The translations under genes were made by a program, and so were the position numbers. 64,000 nucleotides of DNA from Pleurocapsa minor GSE-CHR-MK 17-07R (GTDB lineage Bacteria; Chloroflexota; Anaerolineae; Aggregatilineales; Phototrophicaceae): NCBI GenBank assembly GCA_019359125.1, contig JAHHHY010000001.1:1-64000 (forward strand), written 5' to 3'. Within the stretch, counting starts at the first letter, position 1. The number at the start of each line of letters is the position of its first letter. Shown piece after piece: positions 1-8,399 of this stretch. Below the pieces are notes generated by a model. It did no database searches and was not told where the DNA came from. It saw only the letters and a program-made list of their open reading frames with translations.

Positions 1-161
1 AAAGATATGGATTATAATGTCTTCTGTAGTCACGGGGTGCACTCCACTCGAATTCGCACTTTAAGTGTGTGCCGTCCTCGTGACTACTTCAAATTTCCAT
101 CCTCATAAAACCCGCACCACTGGTTATATATCACCCGGCAAACGGGTTTCTGGAGTTTGGC
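1..161. other. AT-rich non-coding start of the window
   Basis: No convincing reading frame is seen here. The only structure is a weak 5-bp hairpin (ACCCG, loop GCAAA, CGGGT, positions 133-147) followed by TTCTGG, which could be a poor terminator for a gene left of the window. Base composition is clearly lower in GC than the genes that follow. Confidence 0.4.
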
Positions 162-398
162 TTGATAGATTACAGATTGAGGTCTGCCGAAGAAATCGGT
201 TCGCCAGTGAGAAAGTTACATTTTGAGCTTATGGACAAAGTGAAGGATACACGTGAAACACTGCTGAAAATGATGTACCAACTTTTCATCCTCATGCATG
301 GCGAAACAGACAAAACTGTGACGTCAGAAGACTTGCTGAGGCTTGGGTTCGATGAGGCTACGGCGCCTAAAGAGCGGGACTACTGGGATCAAATATAG
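162..398 (+). CDS. Small hypothetical protein, 78 aa
   Basis: I do not recognise this protein. It begins with TTG, with a TGGAG-like ribosome site a few bases upstream, and ends before the carbamate kinase gene. It is charged, has no membrane segment or cysteine motif, and its middle (around residues 22-47) looks helical. The surrounding 500 bases are about 43% GC against about 62% for the rest of the window, so this gene may sit in a transferred or degraded stretch. It could be a real short gene or a remnant of a longer one that starts outside the window. Confidence 0.4.
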   Translation: MIDYRLRSAEEIGSPVRKLHFELMDKVKDTRETLLKMMYQLFILMHGETDKTVTSEDLLRLGFDEATAPKERDYWDQI

Positions 399-504
399 TT
401 TCAAATCGACAAAATCGTGTTTCAAAAAAAGCACACGCTTTGCATAGATACTGCATTTGATGGCATGGATTGCGTTTTCTAAACTTAATTGAGGTAACCC
501 TAAG

Positions 505-1449
505 ATGGTTGCAAAACTGGCAGTGGTGGCAATCGGCGGCAATTCGCTGATTACGGACCCCAAACATCCTGAAGTCAGCCAGCAGTGGGAGGCAGTGCGC
601 ACCACCTGCGAGCATATCGCCGATATGATCCTCGAAGGCTGGGCGGTCGTCGTCACCCATGGCAATGGCCCGCAGGTGGGCTATATCCTGCGCCGGTCAG
701 AGCTGGCCGCCGACCAGGTGCACACGGTGCCGCTCGACCTGATCGTGGCGGATACGCAGGGCAGCATTGGCTACATGCTTCAGCAGTCGCTGGACAACGC
801 GCTGCGCCGCCGCGGCATCAACCGCACCATCGTGACCGTTGTTACGCAGACGCGCGTGGATGCCGCCGATCCCGCGTTCCAGAAGCCGAACAAGCCCATC
901 GGCAGCTTCATGACCGAGGAAGTCGCCCGCAAATATGAAGCGGAAGGCTGGAGCGTGATGGAGGATGCCGGGCGCGGCTGGCGTCGCGTCGTCGCGTCTC
1001 CCAAACCGCTGGCCATCCAGGAAATCAACGCCATCCGTGGGCTGATTCTGAGCGACTATGTGGTGATTGCGGTGGGCGGCGGCGGCGTGCCGGTCGTGCG
1101 CAGCGAACAGGGCGAATTGCATGGCGTATATGCGGTGATCGACAAAGACCGCGCATCCAGCCTGCTGGCCCAGCAGCTGCGCGCCGATATGCTGGTGATT
1201 TCCACGGGCGTGGAGAAAGTCGCCATTAATTTCAACAAGCCCAACCAGGAAACCCTCGATGCGATGACGCTGTCACAGGCGCGGACGTATATGGAGGAAG
1301 GGCATTTCGCGCCCGGCAGTATGCTGCCCAAAATTGAGGCGGCTGTCGATTTTGTGCAGATGGGCGGCCCGATGGCGCTCATCACCGATCCGTCAAATCT
1401 GGCGCGGGCGCTGCGCGGGGAAACCGGCACGCGCATCATGCCCGGCTGA
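505..1449 (+). CDS. arcC: Carbamate kinase
   Basis: This cytosolic enzyme makes ATP from carbamoyl phosphate and ADP, the last energy-yielding step of arginine, agmatine or purine/allantoin breakdown. The family signatures are clear: the N-terminal AIGGNSL, HGNGPQVG near residue 52, VGGGGVPVV in the middle, VIDKDRASSLLA, and the C-terminal MGGPMALITDPSNL. Length (314 aa) is normal. A GAGG ribosome site sits 10 bases before the ATG. No arginine deiminase or ornithine transcarbamylase gene is nearby. Because ssnA and YqeB/YqeC genes occur in this window, a role in purine-derived carbamoyl phosphate use (like E. coli YqeA) is likely, but that is inference. Confidence 0.93.
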   Translation: MVAKLAVVAIGGNSLITDPKHPEVSQQWEAVRTTCEHIADMILEGWAVVVTHGNGPQVGYILRRSELAADQVHTVPLDLIVADTQGSIGYMLQQSLDNALRRRGINRTIVTVVTQTRVDAADPAFQKPNKPIGSFMTEEVARKYEAEGWSVMEDAGRGWRRVVASPKPLAIQEINAIRGLILSDYVVIAVGGGGVPVVRSEQGELHGVYAVIDKDRASSLLAQQLRADMLVISTGVEKVAINFNKPNQETLDAMTLSQARTYMEEGHFAPGSMLPKIEAAVDFVQMGGPMALITDPSNLARALRGETGTRIMPG

Positions 1450-1460
1450 CCTTTTTTCGA

Positions 1461-1980
1461 ATTTAACCACAGAGACACAGAGGTCACAGAGGAAGCGTGT
1501 TAGAGTGAGTGTATCGGCTTCAGAGGCTATGCAGAGTCTCACAGGCGACGTTATCGGGGCGGCGATTGAAGTACACAAAGTGCTTGGTTCCGGATACCTG
1601 GAGTCTGTCTATGAAGCGGCACTGGCGGTGGAAATGCAGCTTCGAGGCCTTGCATTTGCCCGCCAGTACGTCATTCCTCTCGCTTACAAAGGCCATTCTA
1701 TTGGAGAAGGGCGACTCGACTTTCTGGTGCAAAACCAGTTGGTTGTGGAGCTGAAAGCCGTGGACGCGCTTGTTCCTGTACATACGGCTCAGGTCATTTC
1801 GTACCTGCGGGCTACGCGAACGAAGCTGGCCTTGCTGATTAGCTTCAATGTCCCTGTTTTGAAATCCGGCATTCGGCGCATTATTCTCGACTGAATCGGG
1901 CATGTTTCCGCTACACTTAAATCTGTTCTCTGTTAATTTGATATGTAACTCTGCGTTCTCTGTGCCTCTGTGGTTTAATT
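1461..1980. repeat. Inverted repeat pair enclosing the GxxExxY gene
   Basis: The left arm (about 1461-1491) carries three CACAGAG heptamers at 1468, 1476 and 1485. The right arm (about 1949-1979) is its reverse complement, with CTCTGTG at 1958 and 1966 and the variant CTCTGCG at 1949, in the same 8-then-9-base spacing. Hand alignment gives 26 of 31 matching positions. The arms enclose only the GxxExxY reading frame, and the enclosed DNA is lower in GC than carbamate kinase and threonine synthase on either side. No target-site duplication is evident. Confidence 0.75.
1505..1894 (+). CDS. GxxExxY family protein (PD-(D/E)XK nuclease-like)
   Basis: The protein has the family hallmark GSGYLESVYE near the N-terminus after a conserved GAAIEVHK helix, then a D-x(n)-ELK motif (DFLV...VVELKA) that resembles the PD-(D/E)XK nuclease core. 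At about 129 aa it matches the usual size. I chose the GTG at 1505, behind a GAGG at about 1489; the ATG at 1529 would remove part of the first helix, and the open frame extends upstream only through carbamate kinase out of frame. Members of this family are common in planctomycetes, Chloroflexi and Leptospira, and their role is unknown. The gene sits inside an inverted repeat and has lower GC than its neighbours, which suggests a small mobile cassette. Confidence 0.85.
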   Translation: MSVSASEAMQSLTGDVIGAAIEVHKVLGSGYLESVYEAALAVEMQLRGLAFARQYVIPLAYKGHSIGEGRLDFLVQNQLVVELKAVDALVPVHTAQVISYLRATRTKLALLISFNVPVLKSGIRRIILD

Positions 1981-2006
1981 GCTTTCTGTAAGAGTGACTG
2001 GTCAAA

Positions 2007-3248
2007 ATGGCTGAAGTTCGTATCCTGAAGTGTTCGGTGTGCGGCGCGGAATATGCGCCTGATGCCGTGCAGTATACCTGTCCTGTTTGCGGTGAAGTGG
2101 GCACGCTGGATGTGCTGTTTGACTATCCGGCGCTGGCCGCCGCGACCGACCGCGATCGGCTGGCCACCTCGCGTGAGCCGTCGATGTGGCGCTATCGCGC
2201 ACTGCTGCCGCTGGCCCCGGACGCCGCCGTGCCGCCGCTGACGGTGGGCATGACGCCGCTGTATGACACGCCGCGCCTGGCCGCCGACCTGGGCGTGCGT
2301 GCTGCCTGGGTCAAGGACGACGGACGCAACCCGACCGGTTCGCTGAAAGACCGCGCCAGCGCCCTGATCGTGGCGCGCGCCATGCAGAATGGCATCAGCA
2401 CCATCAGCACGGCCAGCACGGGCAACGCGGCCGCGGCGCTGGCTGGCATCTGCGCGTCTGTCGGCTACACGCCGATTATCTTCGTGCCCGCGTCCGCGCC
2501 AGAAGCCAAAATCGCGCAGCTCTTGGTCTATGGCGCGCAGGTCGTGCTGGTCGAGTCGAACTATGACACGGCGTTTGACCTGTGCACGCAGATGTGCCTT
2601 GAACAGGGCTGGTACTGCCGCAACACCGGCATGAACCCGTACACGGCCGAGGGCAAGAAGACCGTTTCGTTTGAAATGGCCGAGCAGATGGCCTGGCAGG
2701 TGCCGGATGTGGTCGTGGTGACCGTGGGTGATGGTAATATTATCGCAGGGGTGCACAAAGGCTTTGCCGACCTGTACCGGCTGGGCTGGATCGAGAGGAT
2801 TCCGCGCCTGATAGGTGTACAAGCAGAAGGTAGTTCGCCGCTCGTGCAGGCCTGGCAGCAGGGCACGCAGGCGCAGGACATGCTGCCGGTGGACGCGCAT
2901 ACCATCGCCGACAGCATTTCAGCGGGCCTGCCGCGTGACCGGTCGAAGGCGCTGCGGGCAGTTCGCGAAACGCACGGCGCTTTTGTGGCGGTGTCGGACG
3001 ACGAAATAATACAAGCCATTCCGACACTGGCGCGCCTGACCGGCGTGTTTGCCGAGCCTGCTGCCGCGGCAGCGTATTCAGGCGCAAAACATGCCGTCGC
3101 ACAAGGCTTCATCCGGCCTGATGACCGCGTCGCCCTGCTGCTGACGGGCAACGGCCTGAAAGATGTCAAGCGTGCGCAGCAGTCGGTAAGCGGGGGACTT
3201 CGCGTGCAGCCCTCGCTGGAAGCGATTCGCCGCGCCCTGAACCTGTGA
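2007..3248 (+). CDS. thrC: Threonine synthase
   Basis: This PLP enzyme converts O-phospho-L-homoserine to threonine. The N-terminus holds a CxxC...CxxC zinc ribbon (residues about 8-31) typical of the longer bacterial/archaeal class. The PLP lysine lies in GSLKDRAS (about residues 111-118), followed by STGNAAAAL for substrate and cofactor phosphate binding and a GDGN loop. The 413 aa length is normal. No strong Shine-Dalgarno precedes the ATG, perhaps because the inverted-repeat cassette lies directly upstream. No other threonine-pathway gene is close. A related fold-type II PLP enzyme is encoded at 4528-5922. Confidence 0.9.
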   Translation: MAEVRILKCSVCGAEYAPDAVQYTCPVCGEVGTLDVLFDYPALAAATDRDRLATSREPSMWRYRALLPLAPDAAVPPLTVGMTPLYDTPRLAADLGVRAAWVKDDGRNPTGSLKDRASALIVARAMQNGISTISTASTGNAAAALAGICASVGYTPIIFVPASAPEAKIAQLLVYGAQVVLVESNYDTAFDLCTQMCLEQGWYCRNTGMNPYTAEGKKTVSFEMAEQMAWQVPDVVVVTVGDGNIIAGVHKGFADLYRLGWIERIPRLIGVQAEGSSPLVQAWQQGTQAQDMLPVDAHTIADSISAGLPRDRSKALRAVRETHGAFVAVSDDEIIQAIPTLARLTGVFAEPAAAAAYSGAKHAVAQGFIRPDDRVALLLTGNGLKDVKRAQQSVSGGLRVQPSLEAIRRALNL

Positions 3249-3257
3249 GGCCATGAG

Positions 3258-4286
3258 ATGACCAGCACCCACCCGTCTATTTCCGTAATCGCGCCGATCT
3301 ATAACGAAGAAGGCAATATCGACCTGTTGTATGAGCGCATCGTCAGGGTGATGGAAGCCAGCGGTGAATCATGGGAGCTGATCCTGGTCAATGATGGCAG
3401 CCGTGACAAGTCACCCGAAATGATGGATGCGCTGGCCGCCAAAGACCCGCGCATCAGGGTGATCCATTTTGCGCGCAACTTTGGCCACCAGACTGCCGTC
3501 ACCGCCGGCATCGACTATGCCACTGGCGATGCTACCGTGCTGATCGATGCTGATCTGCAAGACCCGCCGGAGCTCATCCACGAGATGATCGAACGCTGGC
3601 GCGCGGGCTATCAGGTGGTGTATGCCGTGCGCGAACAGCGGGCGGGCGAAAGCTGGTTCAAGCTGTTCAGCGCCAAGCTGTTCTACCGCGTGCTGTATCG
3701 CATCACCGATGTGAATATTCCGGTCGACACGGGCGACTTCCGCCTGATGGACCGCAGTGTGGTGCGCGTGCTCCAGCAGATGCGCGAACACAATCGCTTC
3801 ATCCGCGGCATGACGAGCTGGGCCGGCTTTAAGCAGACCGGCGTGCTGTACAAACGTGAGGCGCGCCACAGCGGCGAGACCAAATATCCGCTGCGCAAGA
3901 TGATCCGCTTTGCCATGGACGCCATCACCAGTTTCTCGTATTTCCCGCTCCAGATCATGCTCTACGTGGCGGTTGTACTGGGATTTCTGGCGCTGCTGGC
4001 GATTCCCGTGGTGGCGATCCTGCGCCTGTCCCTGGGCAATGACTTCTTCGGCGGCCAGGCGACCACGATCATCGTCGTGCTGCTGATGAGCGCGTTTCAA
4101 TTCTTCTTCATGTTCTTCCTGGGCCAGTACGTCGCCCGCATCTATGACGAGACGCGAGACCGCCCGCTGTATGTGGTAGCGCGCGCCGAGAACTTTGCCG
4201 ACGATCCGAATCGCCCTTCGCCCCTGCATGCGGGGGTGCCCGTGCGCAATATTGCGCCGACCAATGAGACAGGGGATCGCGCATGA
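3258..4286 (+). CDS. Glycosyltransferase family 2, DPM1/GtrB-like
   Basis: The N-terminal GT-A domain (about residues 1-230) shows SVIAPIYNEEGNI, a DGSRD nucleotide-binding motif and the DADLQDPPE metal-binding motif. Two hydrophobic helices near residues 235-290 form a C-terminal membrane anchor. This layout is that of enzymes that load a sugar onto polyprenyl phosphate (dolichyl-phosphate-mannose synthase and GtrB types). The product would feed the GT39-like membrane transferases found elsewhere in the window. It starts 9 bases after thrC and overlaps the next small gene by 4 bases. Confidence 0.88.
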   Translation: MTSTHPSISVIAPIYNEEGNIDLLYERIVRVMEASGESWELILVNDGSRDKSPEMMDALAAKDPRIRVIHFARNFGHQTAVTAGIDYATGDATVLIDADLQDPPELIHEMIERWRAGYQVVYAVREQRAGESWFKLFSAKLFYRVLYRITDVNIPVDTGDFRLMDRSVVRVLQQMREHNRFIRGMTSWAGFKQTGVLYKREARHSGETKYPLRKMIRFAMDAITSFSYFPLQIMLYVAVVLGFLALLAIPVVAILRLSLGNDFFGGQATTIIVVLLMSAFQFFFMFFLGQYVARIYDETRDRPLYVVARAENFADDPNRPSPLHAGVPVRNIAPTNETGDRA

Positions 4287-4531
4287 GCGAATCGCAGGGG
4301 GATATGCACTCGATGATGCAGCAGTATCGTGAGATCGTGGGGTCTTACGAGAAGCTGGATCACGAAATTGATGCGCTGCTGATGAACTACGGCGGTGCCA
4401 GCGAGAATATGCCGGCCCCTGAGCTGGCAAAATATCGGCGCATGGCGCTGCAGCGCGACAGCCTGTACAACGAGATGCGGGCGATGGAACAGATTTTGCT
4501 GAACGACAATGAATTTGGAGATGGCACATGA
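4283..4531 (+). CDS. Small hypothetical protein, 82 aa
   Basis: I do not recognise this protein. It is a soluble, helical, charged polypeptide with no cysteine and no membrane helix, and it could form a short coiled coil. It overlaps the glycosyltransferase stop (ATGA, 4 bases) and the start of the PLP enzyme (ATGA, 4 bases), so it is translationally coupled on both sides. That tight packing makes it very likely a real gene of the same operon. Confidence 0.7.
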   Translation: MSESQGDMHSMMQQYREIVGSYEKLDHEIDALLMNYGGASENMPAPELAKYRRMALQRDSLYNEMRAMEQILLNDNEFGDGT

Positions 4532-5922
4532 TTACCGGACCAACCTTTGAGGAAATGCTGCATCCTCAGAAAATCAATGCGAGCATCCGCGCGCAGGCCG
4601 TGGCCGCGCTGAAGGACGACCCGCTCAACCCGATCAACCTGTTCAACATCACCTGGCGCGACGCCAGTAACGAGATTATGCATGTCGTGCTGCCGAAAGA
4701 GCTGACCGGCGTTGACGCGGAAATCGTCGTCATGTTCGGCAAGTATTTCCCGTCGGGCAGCCACAAAGTCGGCGCGGCCTATTCGATCCTGCTGGAAAAA
4801 GAGCTGTTCGGCGAGGTCGACCCGCAGGTGAACACGCTGGTGTGGCCGTCTACCGGCAACTTCGGCATCGGCGGCGCGTGGGTGGGTGGGCGCATGGGCT
4901 GCAAGAGCCTGGTCGTGCTGCCTGAAGGCATGAGCAAGGAGCGCTTTCAGCGCATCGAGAACTACGGCGCAAGCGTCATCAAGACGTATGGCTCCGAGAG
5001 CAACGTCAAGGAAATTTACGACGAGACGCACCGCCTGCGCAACAGTGACCCGAATATCCGCATCCTGAACCAGTTTCAGGAGATGGGCAATTACCGCTTC
5101 CACTACCACGTCACCGGCAATACGATCGTCGAACTGGCGGCCGAGCTGCAGGCGAAAGGCATCGGCAACGGCAAGATTGCCGCGTTTGCCTGGGCGCCCG
5201 GCAGCGGTGGCACCAATGCAGCAGCCGACCGCATCAAGCAGGTCTTCCCGGATGCCAAGAATGTCGCGCTGGAGCCGATCCAGTGCCCGACGCTGTACAA
5301 CAATGGCTATGGCAGCCATGATATCCAGGGCATTGGCGACAAACACGTCACCTGGATTCACAATGTGTGGAACATCGATGCGGTCATGTGCCTCGATGAC
5401 ATGACCTGCAAGAAGGCGCTTCAGGCCCTGACCGAGCAGGCGGGCATCGACGCGCTGGTGAAGCGCTACGGCGTGGATGAGGCGGTCGCGCTTCGCCTGA
5501 GCACGCTGTTTGGCATCAGCGGCATGTGCCATGTGCTGGGCGCTATCAAGACCGCCAAATACTATGGGCTGGGCAAGGGCGATGTCGTCGTGACAGCCGC
5601 CGCCGACAGCATCGACCGGTACTACAGCGTGATGGACGAGATGCGTGCGCAGTTTGGCGCGCTGGATGAGGCCGCCGCGGTGGGCCGCATCGAGGGCACG
5701 TTCCACGCCGCGACCACCGATTGGGTGCTGGACGGCACGCGTATGAACCGCGAACGCTGGCACAACCTGAAGTACTACACCTGGGTGGAGCAGCAGGGCA
5801 AGACGGTGCAGGAGCTGGATGCCCAGCGCGACCCGGCGTGGTGGGAAGGCCATCAGCAGAAGGTGGCCGCCATCGACGCGCGCTTGAACGAACTGCGCCA
5901 GGGCCAGCCCGCGCAGGCCTGA
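4528..5922 (+). CDS. PLP-dependent enzyme, fold type II (tryptophan synthase beta superfamily)
   Basis: The probable Schiff-base lysine is in SGSHKVGAAYS (about residue 82). WPSTGNFGIGGAW follows, as in cysteine synthase and threonine synthase, and a GSGGTNAA loop near residue 225 fits PLP phosphate binding. The 464 aa length is longer than cysteine synthase, and the C-terminal 100 residues, rich in Trp and Tyr, look lineage-specific. The exact reaction is unknown. In E. coli the purine cluster encodes a PLP lyase (DpaL/YgeX) near arcC and ssnA, but the lysine motif here differs from DpaL, so I do not assign that function. Confidence 0.78.
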   Translation: MITGPTFEEMLHPQKINASIRAQAVAALKDDPLNPINLFNITWRDASNEIMHVVLPKELTGVDAEIVVMFGKYFPSGSHKVGAAYSILLEKELFGEVDPQVNTLVWPSTGNFGIGGAWVGGRMGCKSLVVLPEGMSKERFQRIENYGASVIKTYGSESNVKEIYDETHRLRNSDPNIRILNQFQEMGNYRFHYHVTGNTIVELAAELQAKGIGNGKIAAFAWAPGSGGTNAAADRIKQVFPDAKNVALEPIQCPTLYNNGYGSHDIQGIGDKHVTWIHNVWNIDAVMCLDDMTCKKALQALTEQAGIDALVKRYGVDEAVALRLSTLFGISGMCHVLGAIKTAKYYGLGKGDVVVTAAADSIDRYYSVMDEMRAQFGALDEAAAVGRIEGTFHAATTDWVLDGTRMNRERWHNLKYYTWVEQQGKTVQELDAQRDPAWWEGHQQKVAAIDARLNELRQGQPAQA

Positions 5923-5925
5923 GCG

Positions 5926-6372
5926 ATGATGTATCCGGAAGACCGCGTGCTGGTGGGCGTGGTCAACCGGAAACGCGATCTGCGTGCTGCGCTTGAAGAC
6001 CACTGGTATCGCGTGCCGGTTGACCGCTTTCAGCGTCCCTTCGACTTTGAGGTGATGGGGCTGTTTCTGGCGCGCGCGTTTGGCGAACGGAATGGCGGCG
6101 TGCACTACTACGCCCGTGTGCTGGGTGTGGAGCTGGCGCGCCGCCGCGATCTGCTGCCTGACGAGGCCGATCATCCGCGTGCCGACCGGCTGTATCTGAA
6201 GGTCGCGCTGGGACAGATGGCCGAAAAGACGCCGCCCATCGTGAACAGGCGAGGGCGGCGTCTCAGCTTTATCCTCACGACGTGGGACCGGTTTCAGGCG
6301 GCCGACAGCATCACCGATCTCTACAGGACAGGGCCGCCGTTTGTGGATAGAATCTTTTACGCGCTGAGGTAA
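5926..6372 (+). CDS. Conserved hypothetical protein, 148 aa
   Basis: I cannot assign a family. The protein is basic, has no signal peptide or membrane helix, and contains the distinctive segments VGVVNRKRDL, HWYRVPVDRF and LSFILTTWDRF. The pattern of a short N-terminal beta strand plus a Trp-Tyr-Arg-Pro motif recalls small RNA- or nucleotide-binding folds, but that is only an impression. It begins 4 bases after the PLP enzyme and ends 7 bases before ssnA, so it is probably in the same transcript. Confidence 0.65.
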   Translation: MMYPEDRVLVGVVNRKRDLRAALEDHWYRVPVDRFQRPFDFEVMGLFLARAFGERNGGVHYYARVLGVELARRRDLLPDEADHPRADRLYLKVALGQMAEKTPPIVNRRGRRLSFILTTWDRFQAADSITDLYRTGPPFVDRIFYALR

Positions 6373-6378
6373 AACATC

Positions 6379-7728
6379 ATGCTGATCGTGAACGGCCGCG
6401 TGGTCACATATGACGCAGAAAATAGCATCCTGGATGGCCATGCTGTGCTGGTGCAGGGCGATACCATCGCCGCCATCGGCCCGCAGGCTGCGCTGGAAGC
6501 GGCTTATCCCGCCGAGGAACGCATCGACGCGGGCGGCCAGCTCATCATGCCGGGGAATATCTGCGCGCACACGCACTTCTATGGCGCCTTTGCACGTGGC
6601 ATGGCGATTCCCGGCGCGCCCGCGAAAGACTTTCCCGAAATTTTGCGCCGACTGTGGTGGCCGCTCGACAAGGCGCTTGATCGCGACGCCGTGCGGGCCA
6701 GCGCGCTGGTGTGCCTGGTGGACGCGGTCAAACACGGCACGACCACGCTGATCGATCATCATGCCAGCCCGAACTTCATCGACGGCAGCCTGGATGTCAT
6801 CGCCGACGCGGTGGATGCTGCCGGGCTGCGCGCGGTGCTATGCTATGAAGTCACTGACCGCGACGGCCGCGAGAAGGCGGAAGCAGGCATCGCGGAAAAT
6901 GTCCGCTTTATGCAGGCGAGTGCGACGCGCGCCCGTGTGCGCGGCACCTTTGGCCTGCATGCCAGCCTGTCGCTGACGCCGGAGACCCTGCGTGCCTGCG
7001 CAGATGCCAACAGCGCATGGGGCGGGGTGCATGTGCATGTGGCCGAGCACGAGGCCGACGAAGACGACAGCCTGGCCCATTACGGTAAACGCGTGGTGCA
7101 GCGCCTGCATGAATACGGCATGCTGGGGGCTAAGACGATCACGGCACACTGCGTCCATATTGACGATGCCGAGCGTGCGCTGCTGGCAGATACCGGCACC
7201 TGGATCACGCATCAGCCACGCTCGAACATGAACAATGCTGTCGGCGCGATGCGGTTTGATGCGTTTATGCGGGCGGGAATGCGCGTGTGCATCGGCAACG
7301 ACGGCTTCAGCAATGTTATGTGGGACGAATGGAAGGCGGCCTATCTGCTGCACAAGATCGCCCATCGCGACCCGCGCATGGCCAACGGTTCCGATGTGTT
7401 CACAGCCGCGACGCGCAATAACGCCGCGCTGGCTGGTGTGTTTTTCCCTGAAGCGCCAATTGGCCAGTTGAAGGCTGGCGCACGAGCGGATATGATTTTT
7501 GTAAATGCCCATCCGTTCACGCCGCTGACCAGCGGAAATCTTCCCTGGCACATCCTGTTTGGGTTTGAATCGTCGTCGGTCACGTCCACGATGGTGGATG
7601 GCCGTTTTCTGATGCGCGACCGCGAACTGCTGACGCTGAATGAGGCAGACATCGCGGCAGAAGCGCGTGCGCTTGCGCCCGACGTGTGGGCGCGTTACCA
7701 GTCTTTTGCTGAAAGGGTAAATGAATGA
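6379..7728 (+). CDS. ssnA: Putative aminohydrolase SsnA (amidohydrolase superfamily)
   Basis: This is a metal-dependent deaminase/hydrolase of the chlorohydrolase/guanine deaminase group. Metal ligands are visible as HTH near residue 61 (CAHTHFYGAFARG), the histidines in VHVHVAEH (about 220), the HCVH motif and a late Asp in IGNDGFSN. Length (449 aa) matches SsnA. In E. coli and clostridia ssnA belongs to the selenium-dependent purine hydroxylase cluster with arcC, yqeB, yqeC and mocA, all present in this window. The substrate is not proven; guanine or a related purine is plausible. Its stop overlaps the F420 reductase start by 4 bases. Confidence 0.82.
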   Translation: MLIVNGRVVTYDAENSILDGHAVLVQGDTIAAIGPQAALEAAYPAEERIDAGGQLIMPGNICAHTHFYGAFARGMAIPGAPAKDFPEILRRLWWPLDKALDRDAVRASALVCLVDAVKHGTTTLIDHHASPNFIDGSLDVIADAVDAAGLRAVLCYEVTDRDGREKAEAGIAENVRFMQASATRARVRGTFGLHASLSLTPETLRACADANSAWGGVHVHVAEHEADEDDSLAHYGKRVVQRLHEYGMLGAKTITAHCVHIDDAERALLADTGTWITHQPRSNMNNAVGAMRFDAFMRAGMRVCIGNDGFSNVMWDEWKAAYLLHKIAHRDPRMANGSDVFTAATRNNAALAGVFFPEAPIGQLKAGARADMIFVNAHPFTPLTSGNLPWHILFGFESSSVTSTMVDGRFLMRDRELLTLNEADIAAEARALAPDVWARYQSFAERVNE

Positions 7729-8396
7729 CCGACAATGCTGGCAATATCGTCACCGTAGCCGTGCTGGGTGGCACTGGCAAGGAAGGCTCTGGCCTGGCCG
7801 CGCGCTGGGCGCTGAATGGCTATCGCGTGATTATCGGCTCGCGCGATGCCGAGAAGGCCAAAGCGAAAGCCGCCGAGCTGAATGGCATCCTCGGCGGGGA
7901 ATATCTGGTGGGCGCCGATAACGTGACCGCTGCGACACAGGGTGACCTGGTCGTGCTGACGGTGCCGTATGGCGCGCATAAAGACACGCTGCTGGGCGTG
8001 AAGGATCAGCTTTCTGGCAAGGTGCTGGTCGATGTGACCGTGCCGCTGGTGCCGCCGAAGGTGCGCACCGTGCAGCTTCCTGATGGCAAGTCGGCTGCGC
8101 AGGAAGCCCAGGCGCTGCTGGGTGAGACTGTCCGTGTGGTGTCGGCCTTCCAGAATGTCAGCTCTGAAAAGATGGTCGATCCCTCTGTCACGGTCGACTG
8201 CGACGTGCTGGTAACCGGCGATGATGCCGACGCCAAGGCCGATGTCATTCGCCTGGTGGAAGCCTCCGGTATGCGCGGCGTTGATGCCGGGCCGCTGGCC
8301 AATGCCATCGTCGCGGAATCGCTCACGCCTGTGCTGCTTTACATCAACAAAAAGTATGGGGCCCATGGCAGTGGCATCCGCATCACCGGAATCTAG
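7725..8396 (+). CDS. npdG: NADPH-dependent F420 reductase
   Basis: The enzyme moves hydride between NADPH and coenzyme F420. The Rossmann motif VAVLGGTGKEGSGLA starts near residue 10, and the conserved GSRDAEKA and TVPYGAH segments match the family. The end, with a conserved glycine-rich HGSGIRITGI, is typical. The 223 aa length is normal. It overlaps ssnA by 4 bases and lies 3 bases ahead of cofE, so it is the first gene of an F420 synthesis-and-use block. It is distinct from 6-phosphogluconate dehydrogenase-like proteins because of the short length and GTGxxG signature. Confidence 0.9.
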   Translation: MTDNAGNIVTVAVLGGTGKEGSGLAARWALNGYRVIIGSRDAEKAKAKAAELNGILGGEYLVGADNVTAATQGDLVVLTVPYGAHKDTLLGVKDQLSGKVLVDVTVPLVPPKVRTVQLPDGKSAAQEAQALLGETVRVVSAFQNVSSEKMVDPSVTVDCDVLVTGDDADAKADVIRLVEASGMRGVDAGPLANAIVAESLTPVLLYINKKYGAHGSGIRITGI

Positions 8397-8399
8397 GTC

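Noticed and set aside
133-147. A short hairpin in the AT-rich start
   Set aside because: The stem is only five pairs and is followed by TTCTGG, not a T-run. It is too weak to count as a terminator.
4387-6762. A long open frame on the minus strand (about 791 codons)
   Set aside because: It is opposite the PLP enzyme, the 148-residue protein and part of ssnA, which have clear family motifs. High GC in third codon positions keeps such shadow frames open.
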